A stretch of 32,782 bases of DNA from an uncultured bacterium (lineage in GTDB: Bacteria > UBP6 > UBA1177): positions 1-32,782 of the forward strand of contig CAMZDX010000010.1 in the NCBI GenBank assembly GCA_947305505.1, in the 5' to 3' direction. The stretch's first letter is position 1, and each line of letters begins with the position of its first letter. The notes under the pieces are model-generated. The model made no database searches and was not told the DNA's origin. It saw nothing but the letters and a program-made list of their open reading frames with translations. Below are positions 15,685 to 23,555 of this stretch, one piece after another. Made by a program: the position numbers and the translations under genes.

Positions 15685-16521
15685 ATGCTTCAAAGAAAAA
15701 TAAACGGAAAAGTATTGGAAGGCAGAGGAATCGACAAACTGATACCGACATCCAGCTCTGATCCTGTAACGCTTCCGATTTTGTCGATAAAACCGAACGA
15801 GGAACAACCGAGAAAACGGTTTGACGAGAAAAGACTCGCAGAACTTGCCGAATCGATAAAACAATACGGCATAATCCAGCCGATACTTGTCAAGAAAGAA
15901 GGTGATTTTTACCGCATCGTGGCAGGAGAACGCCGTTTCCGTGCAGCACAGATGGCCGGACTCAAGCAGGTTCCGGTAACGATTTTCAAAGGTGAAGAGG
16001 AGTATCAGGTCTCACTTATCGAAAATCTTCAGCGCGAAGACCTCAACCCGATAGAAATCGCCGAAGCATACGACGAACTTATGAAACGTTTCGGCTACAC
16101 GCAGGACGAGCTCAGCAAAAAAGTCGGCAAAAGCCGCAGTGAAGTAAGCAACAGCATGAGACTTCTCAACCTCTGTGAAAAAGTTAAGGATTTAGTGCGC
16201 TGCGGAGAACTCTCTACCGGACAGGTACGTCCGCTCGCAGTCCTCAAACACGACGAGCAGGAACTTCTTCTTGAAAGGATCCTGAATGAAAAACTCACCG
16301 CGCGTCAGGTCGAAAAAATCGCTGCCGCAAAACCGGCAAAGAAAAAGGCGAAAAAATCCGACACATCGGAAATATGGCAGAAAAAAGCTGCCGAAATAGC
16401 TTCAGGAACCAAGGCGAAAGTCATCATTAAGCCGAAAAAACGCGGCGTTTCCGTCACTCTGAACTTTGCTTCGGTCGAAGATTTTGAAAAATTCTCCGCC
16501 GCTCTCAAACGCAAAAAATAA
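15685..16521 (+). CDS. parB: ParB/Spo0J chromosome partitioning protein
   Basis: ParB binds parS centromere sites, loads as a CTP-dependent sliding clamp and, with the ParA ATPase, segregates replication origins. The N-terminal CTP-binding domain has IKPNEEQPRKRFDEKRLAELAESI, the GERRFRAAQMAGL motif and IENLQREDLNPIEIAEAY. A helix-turn-helix follows (YTQDELSKKVGKSRSEVSNSMRLLNL), then a Lys-rich linker and a C-terminal segment (VTLNFASVEDFEKFSAALKRK) likely used for dimerisation. ATG 15685 (278 aa) has GGAGGG 4 bases upstream, and earlier TTG/ATG starts overlap it. No parA precedes it, which is unusual for the chromosomal parAB pair. The stop TAA shares its last base with the amidase ATG. Confidence 0.94.
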   Translation: MLQRKINGKVLEGRGIDKLIPTSSSDPVTLPILSIKPNEEQPRKRFDEKRLAELAESIKQYGIIQPILVKKEGDFYRIVAGERRFRAAQMAGLKQVPVTIFKGEEEYQVSLIENLQREDLNPIEIAEAYDELMKRFGYTQDELSKKVGKSRSEVSNSMRLLNLCEKVKDLVRCGELSTGQVRPLAVLKHDEQELLLERILNEKLTARQVEKIAAAKPAKKKAKKSDTSEIWQKKAAEIASGTKAKVIIKPKKRGVSVTLNFASVEDFEKFSAALKRKK

Positions 16522-17210
16522 TGTTTCCCGATACTGCGAAAAAAATTTTTTTCATTCTTCTTTTTCTCTCGTTTTTTCCTGTTTTTGCAGACAAAAAATT
16601 CAAAGTCGTAATTGATCCAGGACACGGAGGGACCAATACCGGCGCGGTTTCAGGCGACATTGCCGAAAAAGAACTCACCCTGGCGCTTGCGGCAAAAATC
16701 AGAGCATTTTTCAAAAAGCACCCCGCTCAAGGAGTCGAGATATTTTTTACCAGAATGGAAGACTCTTCGATGACTATAAAAGAGAGAGTCGAATTTATCG
16801 AACATCTACAGCCTGACTTTTTCATTTCTCTTCACTTCAACAGCCAGAAAGTCCTTACGACGAACCGCGGCTTCGAGATATACTATCCAGCCGATTTCGT
16901 GAGCAAAGACACTGCTTCGACCGCACTTTTCTACGATAAAGTGAACCGCTCTTTCAACTACGGCTCGATTTTCCGCGACCTCTATTTCAAGGCTAATCTC
17001 CACACGACCTGGAAACTGCCGCTGAACATGTTTTCGCAGAAATACAACTTCGGCTTGTTCGAAGATACGACGGTGCCGGGGCTGCTACTTGAAATCGCAT
17101 ACATCACTTCTCCCGAAGACAGAGCCTGCATCGAAAATCCGCTTTTTACAGCCGACGTCGCGTGGTTCATATACGATACGATCATAAAAATTGCCAATAA
17201 AAACCAATAG
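16521..17210 (+). CDS. N-acetylmuramoyl-L-alanine amidase (Amidase_3)
   Basis: A zinc amidase that cuts the bond between N-acetylmuramic acid and the stem peptide. A signal peptide (KKIFFILLFLSFFPVFA) should export it. The Amidase_3 motifs are clear: VVIDPGHGG (zinc His), EKELTLALA (zinc Glu), ISLHFNS (zinc His) and LLEIAYITSPED (catalytic Glu). It is 229 aa with no added peptidoglycan-binding or AMIN domain, so it is close to the bare catalytic domain. Its ATG overlaps the parB stop (TAATG), which suggests coupled expression of segregation and cell-wall hydrolysis genes. The prmC gene follows with no gap. Confidence 0.94.
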   Translation: MFPDTAKKIFFILLFLSFFPVFADKKFKVVIDPGHGGTNTGAVSGDIAEKELTLALAAKIRAFFKKHPAQGVEIFFTRMEDSSMTIKERVEFIEHLQPDFFISLHFNSQKVLTTNRGFEIYYPADFVSKDTASTALFYDKVNRSFNYGSIFRDLYFKANLHTTWKLPLNMFSQKYNFGLFEDTTVPGLLLEIAYITSPEDRACIENPLFTADVAWFIYDTIIKIANKNQ

Positions 17211-17216
17211 TTGAAA

Positions 17217-18068
17217 ATGAACATATCGAAATCGAAAGTCGGCACACTTATTGACGAAGCTGAAAAAGAACTGAAAGGAATCTCTGAAACTCCTAGACTT
17301 GATGCAGAAATTCTCCTTGCAAAAGCGCTCGACACGAACCGTTTCGGACTTTTCACAAAATATAATGAAGACACAGAAGTTAAAACGGCAGAACTTTTTT
17401 CCTCATTTCTGAAAAGAAGAATAAATTTCGAGCCCGTCGCCTACATCACGAACGAAAAGGAGTTTTTTGAAGACACTTTTTTTGTCGACAGCCGAGTTCT
17501 GATACCGCGCCCTGAAAGCGAATTTATCGTCGAAAAAGCGGCAGCTCTGCTGAAAAATCATGAAAAAGCGGAAGTTCTGGATATCTGCTGCGGAAGCGGC
17601 TGCATAGGCTTAAGCATAAAAAGGGCAAGCGGCTGCCGCCTTACTCTTTCAGACATTTCGCAAGACGCTCTCGAAGTCGCAGAAATCAATGTAAACCGAC
17701 TTTTTCCAGGATCAACGGAAATTTCTTTCGTGCAGAGCGATCTTTTCAGCGGCATTTCTGGAAAGTTCGACCTCATCACGGCAAATCCGCCATATCTTTC
17801 TGAAAGCGACATGAAAAATTTTGTCGTAAAAGAGCTTGAATTTGAGCCCCAAAACGCATTTTTCGGCGGCAAAACAGGATTCGAAATAACTGAAGAAATT
17901 TTGGAAAGCGTTCACAACTTTCTTAAATCAGGCGGATATTTCATCACGGAACTCGGTTTTGAAGGTGCAAATTTCATAAACAAAAATTATGAAAACCTTG
18001 AACTGACGGAGATCATAAAAGATTACTCAGGAATCGAGAGAGCTGCGGTTTTCAGGAAAACTCTTTAA
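17217..18068 (+). CDS. prmC: Peptide chain release factor N5-glutamine methyltransferase PrmC
   Basis: PrmC (HemK) methylates the Gln of the GGQ motif in release factors RF1 and RF2, using S-adenosylmethionine. The N-terminal helical substrate domain contains LDAEILLAKAL. The linker motif is VDSRVLIPRPESE, followed by the SAM-binding motif LDICCGSGCIGLSI and the catalytic NPPY in ITANPPYLSES. ATG 17217 gives 284 aa; TTG 17211 in the track abuts the amidase stop directly and neither has a good RBS, so translation may be coupled. The 3' end overlaps the 3' end of the convergent radical SAM gene by 17 bp. No prfA is adjacent. Confidence 0.95.
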   Translation: MNISKSKVGTLIDEAEKELKGISETPRLDAEILLAKALDTNRFGLFTKYNEDTEVKTAELFSSFLKRRINFEPVAYITNEKEFFEDTFFVDSRVLIPRPESEFIVEKAAALLKNHEKAEVLDICCGSGCIGLSIKRASGCRLTLSDISQDALEVAEINVNRLFPGSTEISFVQSDLFSGISGKFDLITANPPYLSESDMKNFVVKELEFEPQNAFFGGKTGFEITEEILESVHNFLKSGGYFITELGFEGANFINKNYENLELTEIIKDYSGIERAAVFRKTL

Positions 18069-19536
18069 GGTCAAATTTTTCACTGAATTCGAAAGAATCG
18101 CGCCAGATCCCGTCTTTGCCCAGTTTGAACCAGCGTCTGCGCCTCAGTGATTCATTGAAATAATGCAGAAATTCGGAATAGGTTTCGTCATTTTTGTGTT
18201 CAAGAGAATAATTGAGAAACCTTGAAATCTTCATCAGTGACGCGACATTAGCCCGTTTTTCATCGTCAAAAGGATAAAGCGCGCTGCCTCTGCACAAACG
18301 GACATTTTCGGGGATCCCCATCTCTTCGAACATCGGCACTCCGGGAACTAAGTAAAGCGGGCTCAAACCGCCTTTGACACCGAGTTTGTTCAGGTGCAGC
18401 AATGTCTCGCAGGTGTCGGCAAGCTCCGTTCCGGGAAGGCCGGGAATGAGAAAAACTTCGATCTCGTTTTTTCCTTCAGTACGCCTGATTATCTCTTCGA
18501 TTTCGGCAATTCCGTGCGGCCGGTGAAGCCCTCGCGCCACATTTTTTTCGGCAGAAACTAACGAAAGATCGAGCTTGATGAAACCCGCAGTGACGAGCCT
18601 TTCAGAAAACGGAAGAATGTTTCTCGCAGTGAGACCATTCATAGCCGTGAACGTCAGGCCTTTCGCGTGCATTTCCTCAAGAATATCGAGAAGCTGCGTT
18701 GTGTATTCACCGTTTGAAAATATATCGTCATCTTCAATGTCTACTACTTCAGCACCGATACTCAAAAGGTATTCGAGTTCCTTTTTTATGTGAGAAATTT
18801 CACGAAACGCGAGCCTGTTGTCACGGTGTATCGAGCAGAAAGCGCAGCGGTTGCGGCATCCGGCTGAAAAGATAATCTTCGCGATTCTTTTCTTACGGAA
18901 ATAGCGCAGATTTTCACGTTTAGGAATCAAGTCTTCACACCACGCCGGTTCGAACGAGGGTTCGTTGAAAATGATCCCGCCTTCTTTCCTGTAAATGAGT
19001 CCCGGCACTTCTTCAAAAGAAATCTTTCCCTCGATAGCATCAGCAAGAAGCGGCAGAGTCACTGCCCCGTTTCCGCAGTTTAAATAGTCTGCGTTCGTGA
19101 TTTCTGCAATCTTCTTTTTCTGCGCATTTACCGCCGTTCCACCGATAACGACCGGAATATCGACACTCTTTTTTATTTCGGCTGCAAGAAGTTCGACATC
19201 GGGGTGATACGGAGAAAAAAGAGAACTTAAAGCGACAAAATCAAAGTTGCTTTCCTTAATAAAATCAACTATTTTAAAAAAACTGTCACCAAGTCTTTTG
19301 TACCCCGAGTGAAGTGAAAACGGCGAGCAGTCTTCTTCGTAGAATTTGTCTAAATAAGCAAATTCGGGTGGAGTCGCGACACGCTTTATTTTGCCCGAAA
19401 AAGTGGCGTCATACAAAGAGACATCGTGTCCAGCTTTTTCCAGTGCCTCTTTGATGTAAAGCAGCCCCAGAGGCTCCATTCTGTGAGTCGTGAAATAAAA
19501 ATCGAAAACGGGCGGCGCAATAAGAGCGATCTTCAA
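18052..19536 (-). CDS. B12-binding-like radical SAM protein
   Basis: A 494-aa protein. The N-terminal domain (IALIAPPVFDFYFTTHRMEPLGLLYIKEALEKAGHDVSLYDA ... VVIGGTAVNA) has the pattern of cobalamin-binding-like domains of radical SAM enzymes, but no DxHxxG motif is visible. The radical SAM cluster is SAGCRNRCAFCSIHRD (Cys227, Cys231, Cys234), followed by VVDIEDDDIF and FLIPGLPGT, common in this class. The start is TTG 19536, with no ATG nearby and only a weak RBS; pth ends 10 bp upstream, so it is probably the last gene of the tRNA-Gln/rplY/pth transcript. It differs clearly from the other radical SAM protein in this window. The substrate is unknown. Confidence 0.88.
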   Translation of the reverse strand: MKIALIAPPVFDFYFTTHRMEPLGLLYIKEALEKAGHDVSLYDATFSGKIKRVATPPEFAYLDKFYEEDCSPFSLHSGYKRLGDSFFKIVDFIKESNFDFVALSSLFSPYHPDVELLAAEIKKSVDIPVVIGGTAVNAQKKKIAEITNADYLNCGNGAVTLPLLADAIEGKISFEEVPGLIYRKEGGIIFNEPSFEPAWCEDLIPKRENLRYFRKKRIAKIIFSAGCRNRCAFCSIHRDNRLAFREISHIKKELEYLLSIGAEVVDIEDDDIFSNGEYTTQLLDILEEMHAKGLTFTAMNGLTARNILPFSERLVTAGFIKLDLSLVSAEKNVARGLHRPHGIAEIEEIIRRTEGKNEIEVFLIPGLPGTELADTCETLLHLNKLGVKGGLSPLYLVPGVPMFEEMGIPENVRLCRGSALYPFDDEKRANVASLMKISRFLNYSLEHKNDETYSEFLHYFNESLRRRRWFKLGKDGIWRDSFEFSEKFDLKEFS

Positions 19537-19546
19537 ACCGGCACCG

Positions 19547-20161
19547 CTAATTCTTTTTGTTGAATGTGTTCATTGCCGCTTCAACGCTTTCTAAAACAAG
19601 CGTTTTTGCGATCTCAGCCCATTTTTCTTTGTTTTCGGAGATGATTTCGAGTTCTTCTTCGGAAAATTCAGACAAAACATAGTCTGCAATATTGATTCCG
19701 GGCATAGGTTTGCCGATTCCGAGACGGACTCTCGTAAAATCGGGCGTTTCAAGCTCTGCGATTATAGATTTTATGCCGTTGTGACCGGCAGAACTTCCGT
19801 TTTTTCTGATTCGCTGAGAACCGAAAGCGATATCCATTTCGTCGTGTGCGACGATTATGTGTTCAGGTTTTATCCCGAAAAGTTTTTTTGCCTTTTTTAC
19901 GGACAAGCCCGAATTGTTCATGTAGGTCGAAGGCTTGAGCAGAATGACGTCTTTTTCGCCTATTTTTCCTTTTGCGACAAATCCGTTCACCTTTTTCGAA
20001 AACTCGAAAGGAGCAAAGCCGAAAAACGACGCGATACTTTCGACAAACATGAAACCGATGTTGTGACGCGTAGTAAAATAGCGCTTTTCAGGATTGCCTA
20101 GACCGATGATTAAAAAATCTTCAGTTGGAACTGGATCTTTGAAGAAAAAACGGAACCACAA
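19547..20161 (-). CDS. pth: Peptidyl-tRNA hydrolase
   Basis: Pth recycles tRNA by hydrolysing peptidyl-tRNA released from ribosomes. The motifs are complete: IIGLGNPEKRYFTTRHNIGF (catalytic His and Asn), PSTYMNNSG, VAHDEMDIAFG (catalytic Asp) and GSSAGHNGIKSI. The protein has about 16 extra residues (WFRFFFKDPVPTEDF) before the usual start. No ATG, GTG or TTG lies closer to the core, so TTG 20161 appears genuine; no clear RBS is seen and the gene may be coupled to rplY, which ends 18 bp upstream. The rplY-pth pair is a widely conserved gene order. Confidence 0.93.
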   Translation of the reverse strand: MWFRFFFKDPVPTEDFLIIGLGNPEKRYFTTRHNIGFMFVESIASFFGFAPFEFSKKVNGFVAKGKIGEKDVILLKPSTYMNNSGLSVKKAKKLFGIKPEHIIVAHDEMDIAFGSQRIRKNGSSAGHNGIKSIIAELETPDFTRVRLGIGKPMPGINIADYVLSEFSEEELEIISENKEKWAEIAKTLVLESVEAAMNTFNKKN

Positions 20162-20179
20162 AATGACGACCGGAAACGA

Positions 20180-20743
20180 TTATTCGCCGCCTCTTCCTTT
20201 GTTGATTACGATAACGGGAGCATCCTGGGTGAAAACAGGTCTTACGCCCTGCGGATAAGGCAGAGTCGAAAGTTTGATTCTGTCGCCGATTTCGTTGTTT
20301 GTTACGTCAACAACTATTTCAGCCGGAACGTCAGCCGGTTTGCATGCAACTTTAACTTCCTTTACGACCTGGAAAATCTTTCCGCCGGCGATCTCACCTT
20401 TCGATCTTCCCTGTTTTGTAACCGGAACAACTATCGTGATCTCTTTGTCTTCAGAAACAGTCATGAAATCAACATGAATGATGTTGTCCTTTACCGGATG
20501 GATCTGAAGTTCGTGAGCGATTGCGAGATATTCTTTTCCTTCATAATCAAGGCTGAATATAACATTTTTTCCCTGCGGAGTGTGAAGTCCTTTGATAAGC
20601 TCTTTTCTCTCAACAGAACCGCTGATATTGCTTTCGAGACCTTTACCATAGATTTCGACCGGAACAAATCCGTTGTTTCTTACCGCTTTTACACTTTTTT
20701 TGCCCTGTTCTCTCTTTTCGACTGCGAGCTTAAAAGTTTCCAT
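20180..20743 (-). CDS. rplY: 50S ribosomal protein bL25 (RplY/Ctc, long form)
   Basis: A 5S rRNA-binding ribosomal protein. The N-terminal domain begins KLAVEKREQGKKSVKAVRNNGFVPVEIYG, as in bL25. A C-terminal beta domain (EITIVVPVTKQGRSKGEIAGG ... KVACKPADVPAEIVVDV) makes it the longer TL5/CTC type, 187 aa. ATG 20743 has the RBS GGAGGAAATT. The ORF-track start at 20845 runs through the tRNA-Gln gene and is wrong. It is probably cotranscribed with the tRNA upstream and with pth downstream. Confidence 0.95.
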   Translation of the reverse strand: METFKLAVEKREQGKKSVKAVRNNGFVPVEIYGKGLESNISGSVERKELIKGLHTPQGKNVIFSLDYEGKEYLAIAHELQIHPVKDNIIHVDFMTVSEDKEITIVVPVTKQGRSKGEIAGGKIFQVVKEVKVACKPADVPAEIVVDVTNNEIGDRIKLSTLPYPQGVRPVFTQDAPVIVINKGRGGE

Positions 20744-20769
20744 AATTTCCTCCACATACAAATTATCAA

Positions 20770-20844
20770 TGGCTGGGGCAGAAGGATTCGAACCTCCGGA
20801 TGCCAGAACCAAAATCTGGTGTCTTACCGCTTGACGATGCCCCA
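20770..20844 (-). tRNA. tRNA-Gln (anticodon TTG)
   Basis: On the minus strand TGGGGCATCGTCAAGCGGTA folds as acceptor stem and D-arm. The anticodon arm is CCAGA-TTTTGGT-TCTGG with anticodon TTG. The T-arm contains GGTTCGAATCC, and the 3' end is TGCCCCAG-CCA with CCA encoded. The 5' TGGGG/CCCCA pairing is characteristic of glutamine tRNA. It lies 26 bp before the rplY ATG, behind a near-consensus promoter. Confidence 0.96.
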
Positions 20845-20900
20845 ACGCCTGTTACTAAAATTCTTTTTGTAAAGAACACCCCGAAAAAAATCGGTCGCAG

Positions 20901-20929
20901 TTTATAGTCAGAAAGTCCTTATTTGTCAA
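20901..20929 (-). promoter_or_regulatory. Promoter of the tRNA-Gln/rplY/pth operon
   Basis: On the minus strand a consensus TTGACA (20924-20929), a 17-base spacer and TATAAA (20901-20906) lie about 57 bases upstream of the tRNA 5' end. This is one of the strongest promoters in the window. Confidence 0.8.
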
Positions 20930-21002
20930 GATTTTTTTGCCGCCGCAGTTTTTCCAGTCCATCATCTTGTTTAATTGTACTTTCAAAGCTTTAAACTTTA
21001 GT

Positions 21003-21030
21003 TTGATTTTATAAAACCTTTCGTTATAAT
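21003..21030 (+). promoter_or_regulatory. Promoter of the cmk-ispH-dprA-topA operon
   Basis: TTGATT (21003-21008), 16 bases and TATAAT (21025-21030) lie 23 bases before ATG 21054. It is divergent from the tRNA-Gln promoter. Confidence 0.7.
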
Positions 21031-21053
21031 GCCGCGTTTTTTTGGAGGGTGCT

Positions 21054-21722
21054 ATGAAAAAAATCAGAGTTGCAATCGACGGTCCCGCAGGTGCAGGGAA
21101 AAGCAGCGTGAGCAGACTCACGGCTGAAAAACTGGGTTATTCCTATATCGATACAGGTGCGATTTACCGCGCTTTAGCCGTTTTTATGGGAGATACAGGC
21201 GTTGAAGAACACGACAAAATCAGAGAGCTTCTGAAAAATTTCGAAGTCTCTTTCAAAATCGAAAACGGAATCAACCGCGTTTTCCTGAACGGCAGAGACG
21301 TGACAACTGAGATCCGCGCCGAGAAAATCAGCATGAAGGCTAGTTCTGTTTCGGCGATCCCGTTTGTCCGCGAGGCTCTTTTCAATATGCAGAGAAAATA
21401 TGCGGAAGTCGGCGGCGTCGTTATGGAAGGACGCGATATCGGCACAGTCATCATGCCCGATGCGGAACTCAAGATATTTCTCACGGCTTCTCCTGAAAAA
21501 AGGGCGAAAAGAAGAATGCTCGAAATCGAAGCGAAAGGTCTGAAAGTCGATTTTGACGAACTCGTTAAAGAAATAAAAGAGCGCGACATCAAAGATTCAA
21601 CACGCGCGGTTTCGCCTTTAAAACAGGCCGAAGACGCCGTTCTGCTCGACAATTCCGACATAAATTTGGAGCAGACGGTAGATCTCATCGTTAAATATGC
21701 TCATGAAAGAGAGGGAAAATGA
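21054..21722 (+). CDS. cmk: Cytidylate kinase
   Basis: Cmk phosphorylates CMP and dCMP with ATP. The protein begins KKIRVAIDGPAGAGKSSVSRL, a P-loop. It continues with YSYIDTGAIYRALA for CMP binding, GRDVTTEIRAEKIS, GVVMEGRDIGTVIMPDAELKIFLTAS and the lid RAKRR, ending in the DSTRAVSPL and DNSD motifs typical of the family. ATG 21054 (222 aa) has the RBS GGAGGG; the TTG start in the track overlaps this RBS. The last codons overlap ispH (ATGA), as in the common cmk-ispH arrangement. Confidence 0.96.
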   Translation: MKKIRVAIDGPAGAGKSSVSRLTAEKLGYSYIDTGAIYRALAVFMGDTGVEEHDKIRELLKNFEVSFKIENGINRVFLNGRDVTTEIRAEKISMKASSVSAIPFVREALFNMQRKYAEVGGVVMEGRDIGTVIMPDAELKIFLTASPEKRAKRRMLEIEAKGLKVDFDELVKEIKERDIKDSTRAVSPLKQAEDAVLLDNSDINLEQTVDLIVKYAHEREGK

Positions 21723-22615
21723 AAATAACGGTTGCTGACAATTCAGGTGTATGCTTCGGCGTGAGAAGGGCCTTCTCTCTGCTCGAAGATGCAGTAAAAA
21801 ACGCAAAAATCAGCGGAATGAAAGTCTTTATGCTGGGGCCTCTCATCCACAATCCGAGAGTGATCGCGCAGTACGCTGAAAAAGGGGTTGACGTCATCGA
21901 CATCGATTCGATTCAGGAAAATTCGTGCGTCGTGATACGAAGCCACGGCATCACGAAGGATGAACGCGCGCAGCTCGACAGATTTAACGGCATCACGCTG
22001 ATCGATACAACCTGTCCTTACGTCCAGAGGATCCATCAGCTCGTCGAAAAGCGCTCCGCCGAAGGTTTTGCAGTTCTCATCATGGGAGACCGTGAACACT
22101 CCGAAGTGAGAGGAATAACTTCAAAAATCTCCGGAAACTTTTTTGTTATTCATCCGACTGAATTTGAGTCTAAAAGCGAAGAACTGTCCGAATTTATCAA
22201 GGCTCACGACAGAATTTTCGCCGTAGCACAGACGACTTCGCGCCCTGCCAACTACGATTTTCTGCTGAAAAAAGTACGCAAAACTGTCGCAAACATGCCG
22301 GGACACAGATTTATCGCGGCTGAAACAATATGCACGGCAACTCTCAAAAGGCAGGATTCGGCTGGCGAACTTGCGAAAAAAGTCTCTTCGATGGTCGTTA
22401 TCGGCGGCAGAAATTCGTCCAACACTTCGAAACTTTTTCAGGTCGTCTCCGAGCGCAACAAAAACTCTTTCTGGGTCGAATCGCCCGAAGATTTCAGCAG
22501 TTCAGAGATCGAAATATTGAAAAATTCGGAATATGTTGGAATCACCGCAGGCGCATCCACTCCGGACGAGCAGATCGAGGAAATGAAATCGTTTTTAGGC
22601 TCGCTCAATGACTAA
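21719..22615 (+). CDS. ispH: 4-hydroxy-3-methylbut-2-enyl diphosphate reductase IspH
   Basis: IspH (LytB) makes IPP and DMAPP from HMBPP in the last step of the MEP isoprenoid pathway. The three Cys ligands of the iron-sulfur cluster are in SGVCFGVRRA (Cys12), DTTCPYVQ and AETICTATLKRQ. Substrate-binding His are in LIHNPRV and IRSHG, the catalytic Glu is in REHSEV, and the C-terminal TAGASTPD is present. Its 298 aa is the normal length. It overlaps cmk by 4 bp and dprA by 8 bp, so the genes form one translationally coupled operon. Confidence 0.97.
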   Translation: MKITVADNSGVCFGVRRAFSLLEDAVKNAKISGMKVFMLGPLIHNPRVIAQYAEKGVDVIDIDSIQENSCVVIRSHGITKDERAQLDRFNGITLIDTTCPYVQRIHQLVEKRSAEGFAVLIMGDREHSEVRGITSKISGNFFVIHPTEFESKSEELSEFIKAHDRIFAVAQTTSRPANYDFLLKKVRKTVANMPGHRFIAAETICTATLKRQDSAGELAKKVSSMVVIGGRNSSNTSKLFQVVSERNKNSFWVESPEDFSSSEIEILKNSEYVGITAGASTPDEQIEEMKSFLGSLND

Positions 22616-23555
22616 AACAGGAAACATTGAAGAAAACCATCCCGACAGGATTTTAAAACTAAAACCTGAAATCGGACTTCCTCTTGATATTGTTGGCTCG
22701 ATCCTTCCGTGCGATGCGGATGCAGTGGCAATCGTCGGAAGCAGGAAACCCTCTCTTTACGGCATAAAACTCGCTGAAAAAGCGGCGGAAGCGGCGGTTA
22801 AAAGCGGCAAAACGGTTATCAGCGGTTTAGCGCGCGGAATCGACACAGAATCTCACAGGGCGGCACTCAAAGCCGGAGGAAGAACGATCGCTGTTTTAGG
22901 CACCGGAATAAATGTCATCTACCCTGAGGAAAACATCGGTCTTGCCGAGGAAATCGAACACAGCGGCGCTGTCATTTCGCAGTTTCCGCCGGATACGCCG
23001 CCTATCGGCAGAAACTTTCCGATAAGAAACGAGACTGTGGCGAAAATGTGCGGAACACTCGTTCTCATTCAGGCAGCGGAAAAAAGCGGAAGCCTCATCA
23101 CGGCGAGACTCGCCCTTGAATACGGCAAAAAAGTTTTTGTATGTCCTGGAGAAATCGGAGATCCGCTTTTTGAAGGAAACTACGGATTTTTGAAAAAATA
23201 CAGGAACAGCAGAAATCTCGAGATACTTTTCGATTTCAGCATGATTTCGGAAAGCAGCCGGTGCTTTGACCGGAATTTTGAACTTTTTTCAGAGAAACAA
23301 AATTCAAAACATACTGAAATAACAAAAGAAAATACAATTTCGAACAACAAAAAAGAACCGCAACTTGATGGAACTAAAAAAATTGTTTATAACATAATAA
23401 AGTCAAATCCGTCAGGGATCGACTTTGATACTATCACCGTTCTTTCCGGAATCGGCGCGGCAGAGCTTCCGGCTGTGCTGCTTACGCTGGTTCTCGAAGG
23501 GATAGTGAGCGAGCTTAACGGCAAAATTTATAAACCAAGTGAGGCGAAATTATGA
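22608..23555 (+). CDS. dprA: DNA processing protein DprA
   Basis: DprA loads RecA onto incoming single-stranded DNA during natural transformation. The Rossmann-like core has VAIVGSRKPSLYGIK, ISGLARGIDTESHRAAL, TIAVLGTGINVIYPEEN and NFPIRNETVAKM, with ending SGSLITARLALEYGKKVFVCPG. The C-terminal segment from about residue 250 (IVYNIIKSNPSGIDFDTITVLSGIGAAELPAVLLTLVLEGIVSELNGKIY) is the winged-helix DprA domain. At 315 aa it is on the short side because the N-terminal SAM-like domain is nearly absent. A Lys/Asn-rich, AT-rich linker separates the domains. It overlaps ispH and topA. Confidence 0.94.
   Translation: MTKTGNIEENHPDRILKLKPEIGLPLDIVGSILPCDADAVAIVGSRKPSLYGIKLAEKAAEAAVKSGKTVISGLARGIDTESHRAALKAGGRTIAVLGTGINVIYPEENIGLAEEIEHSGAVISQFPPDTPPIGRNFPIRNETVAKMCGTLVLIQAAEKSGSLITARLALEYGKKVFVCPGEIGDPLFEGNYGFLKKYRNSRNLEILFDFSMISESSRCFDRNFELFSEKQNSKHTEITKENTISNNKKEPQLDGTKKIVYNIIKSNPSGIDFDTITVLSGIGAAELPAVLLTLVLEGIVSELNGKIYKPSEAKL

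Noticed and set aside
20744-20845. N-terminal extension of rplY in the ORF track
   Set aside because: It reads through tRNA-Gln; the ATG at 20743 has the proper RBS.
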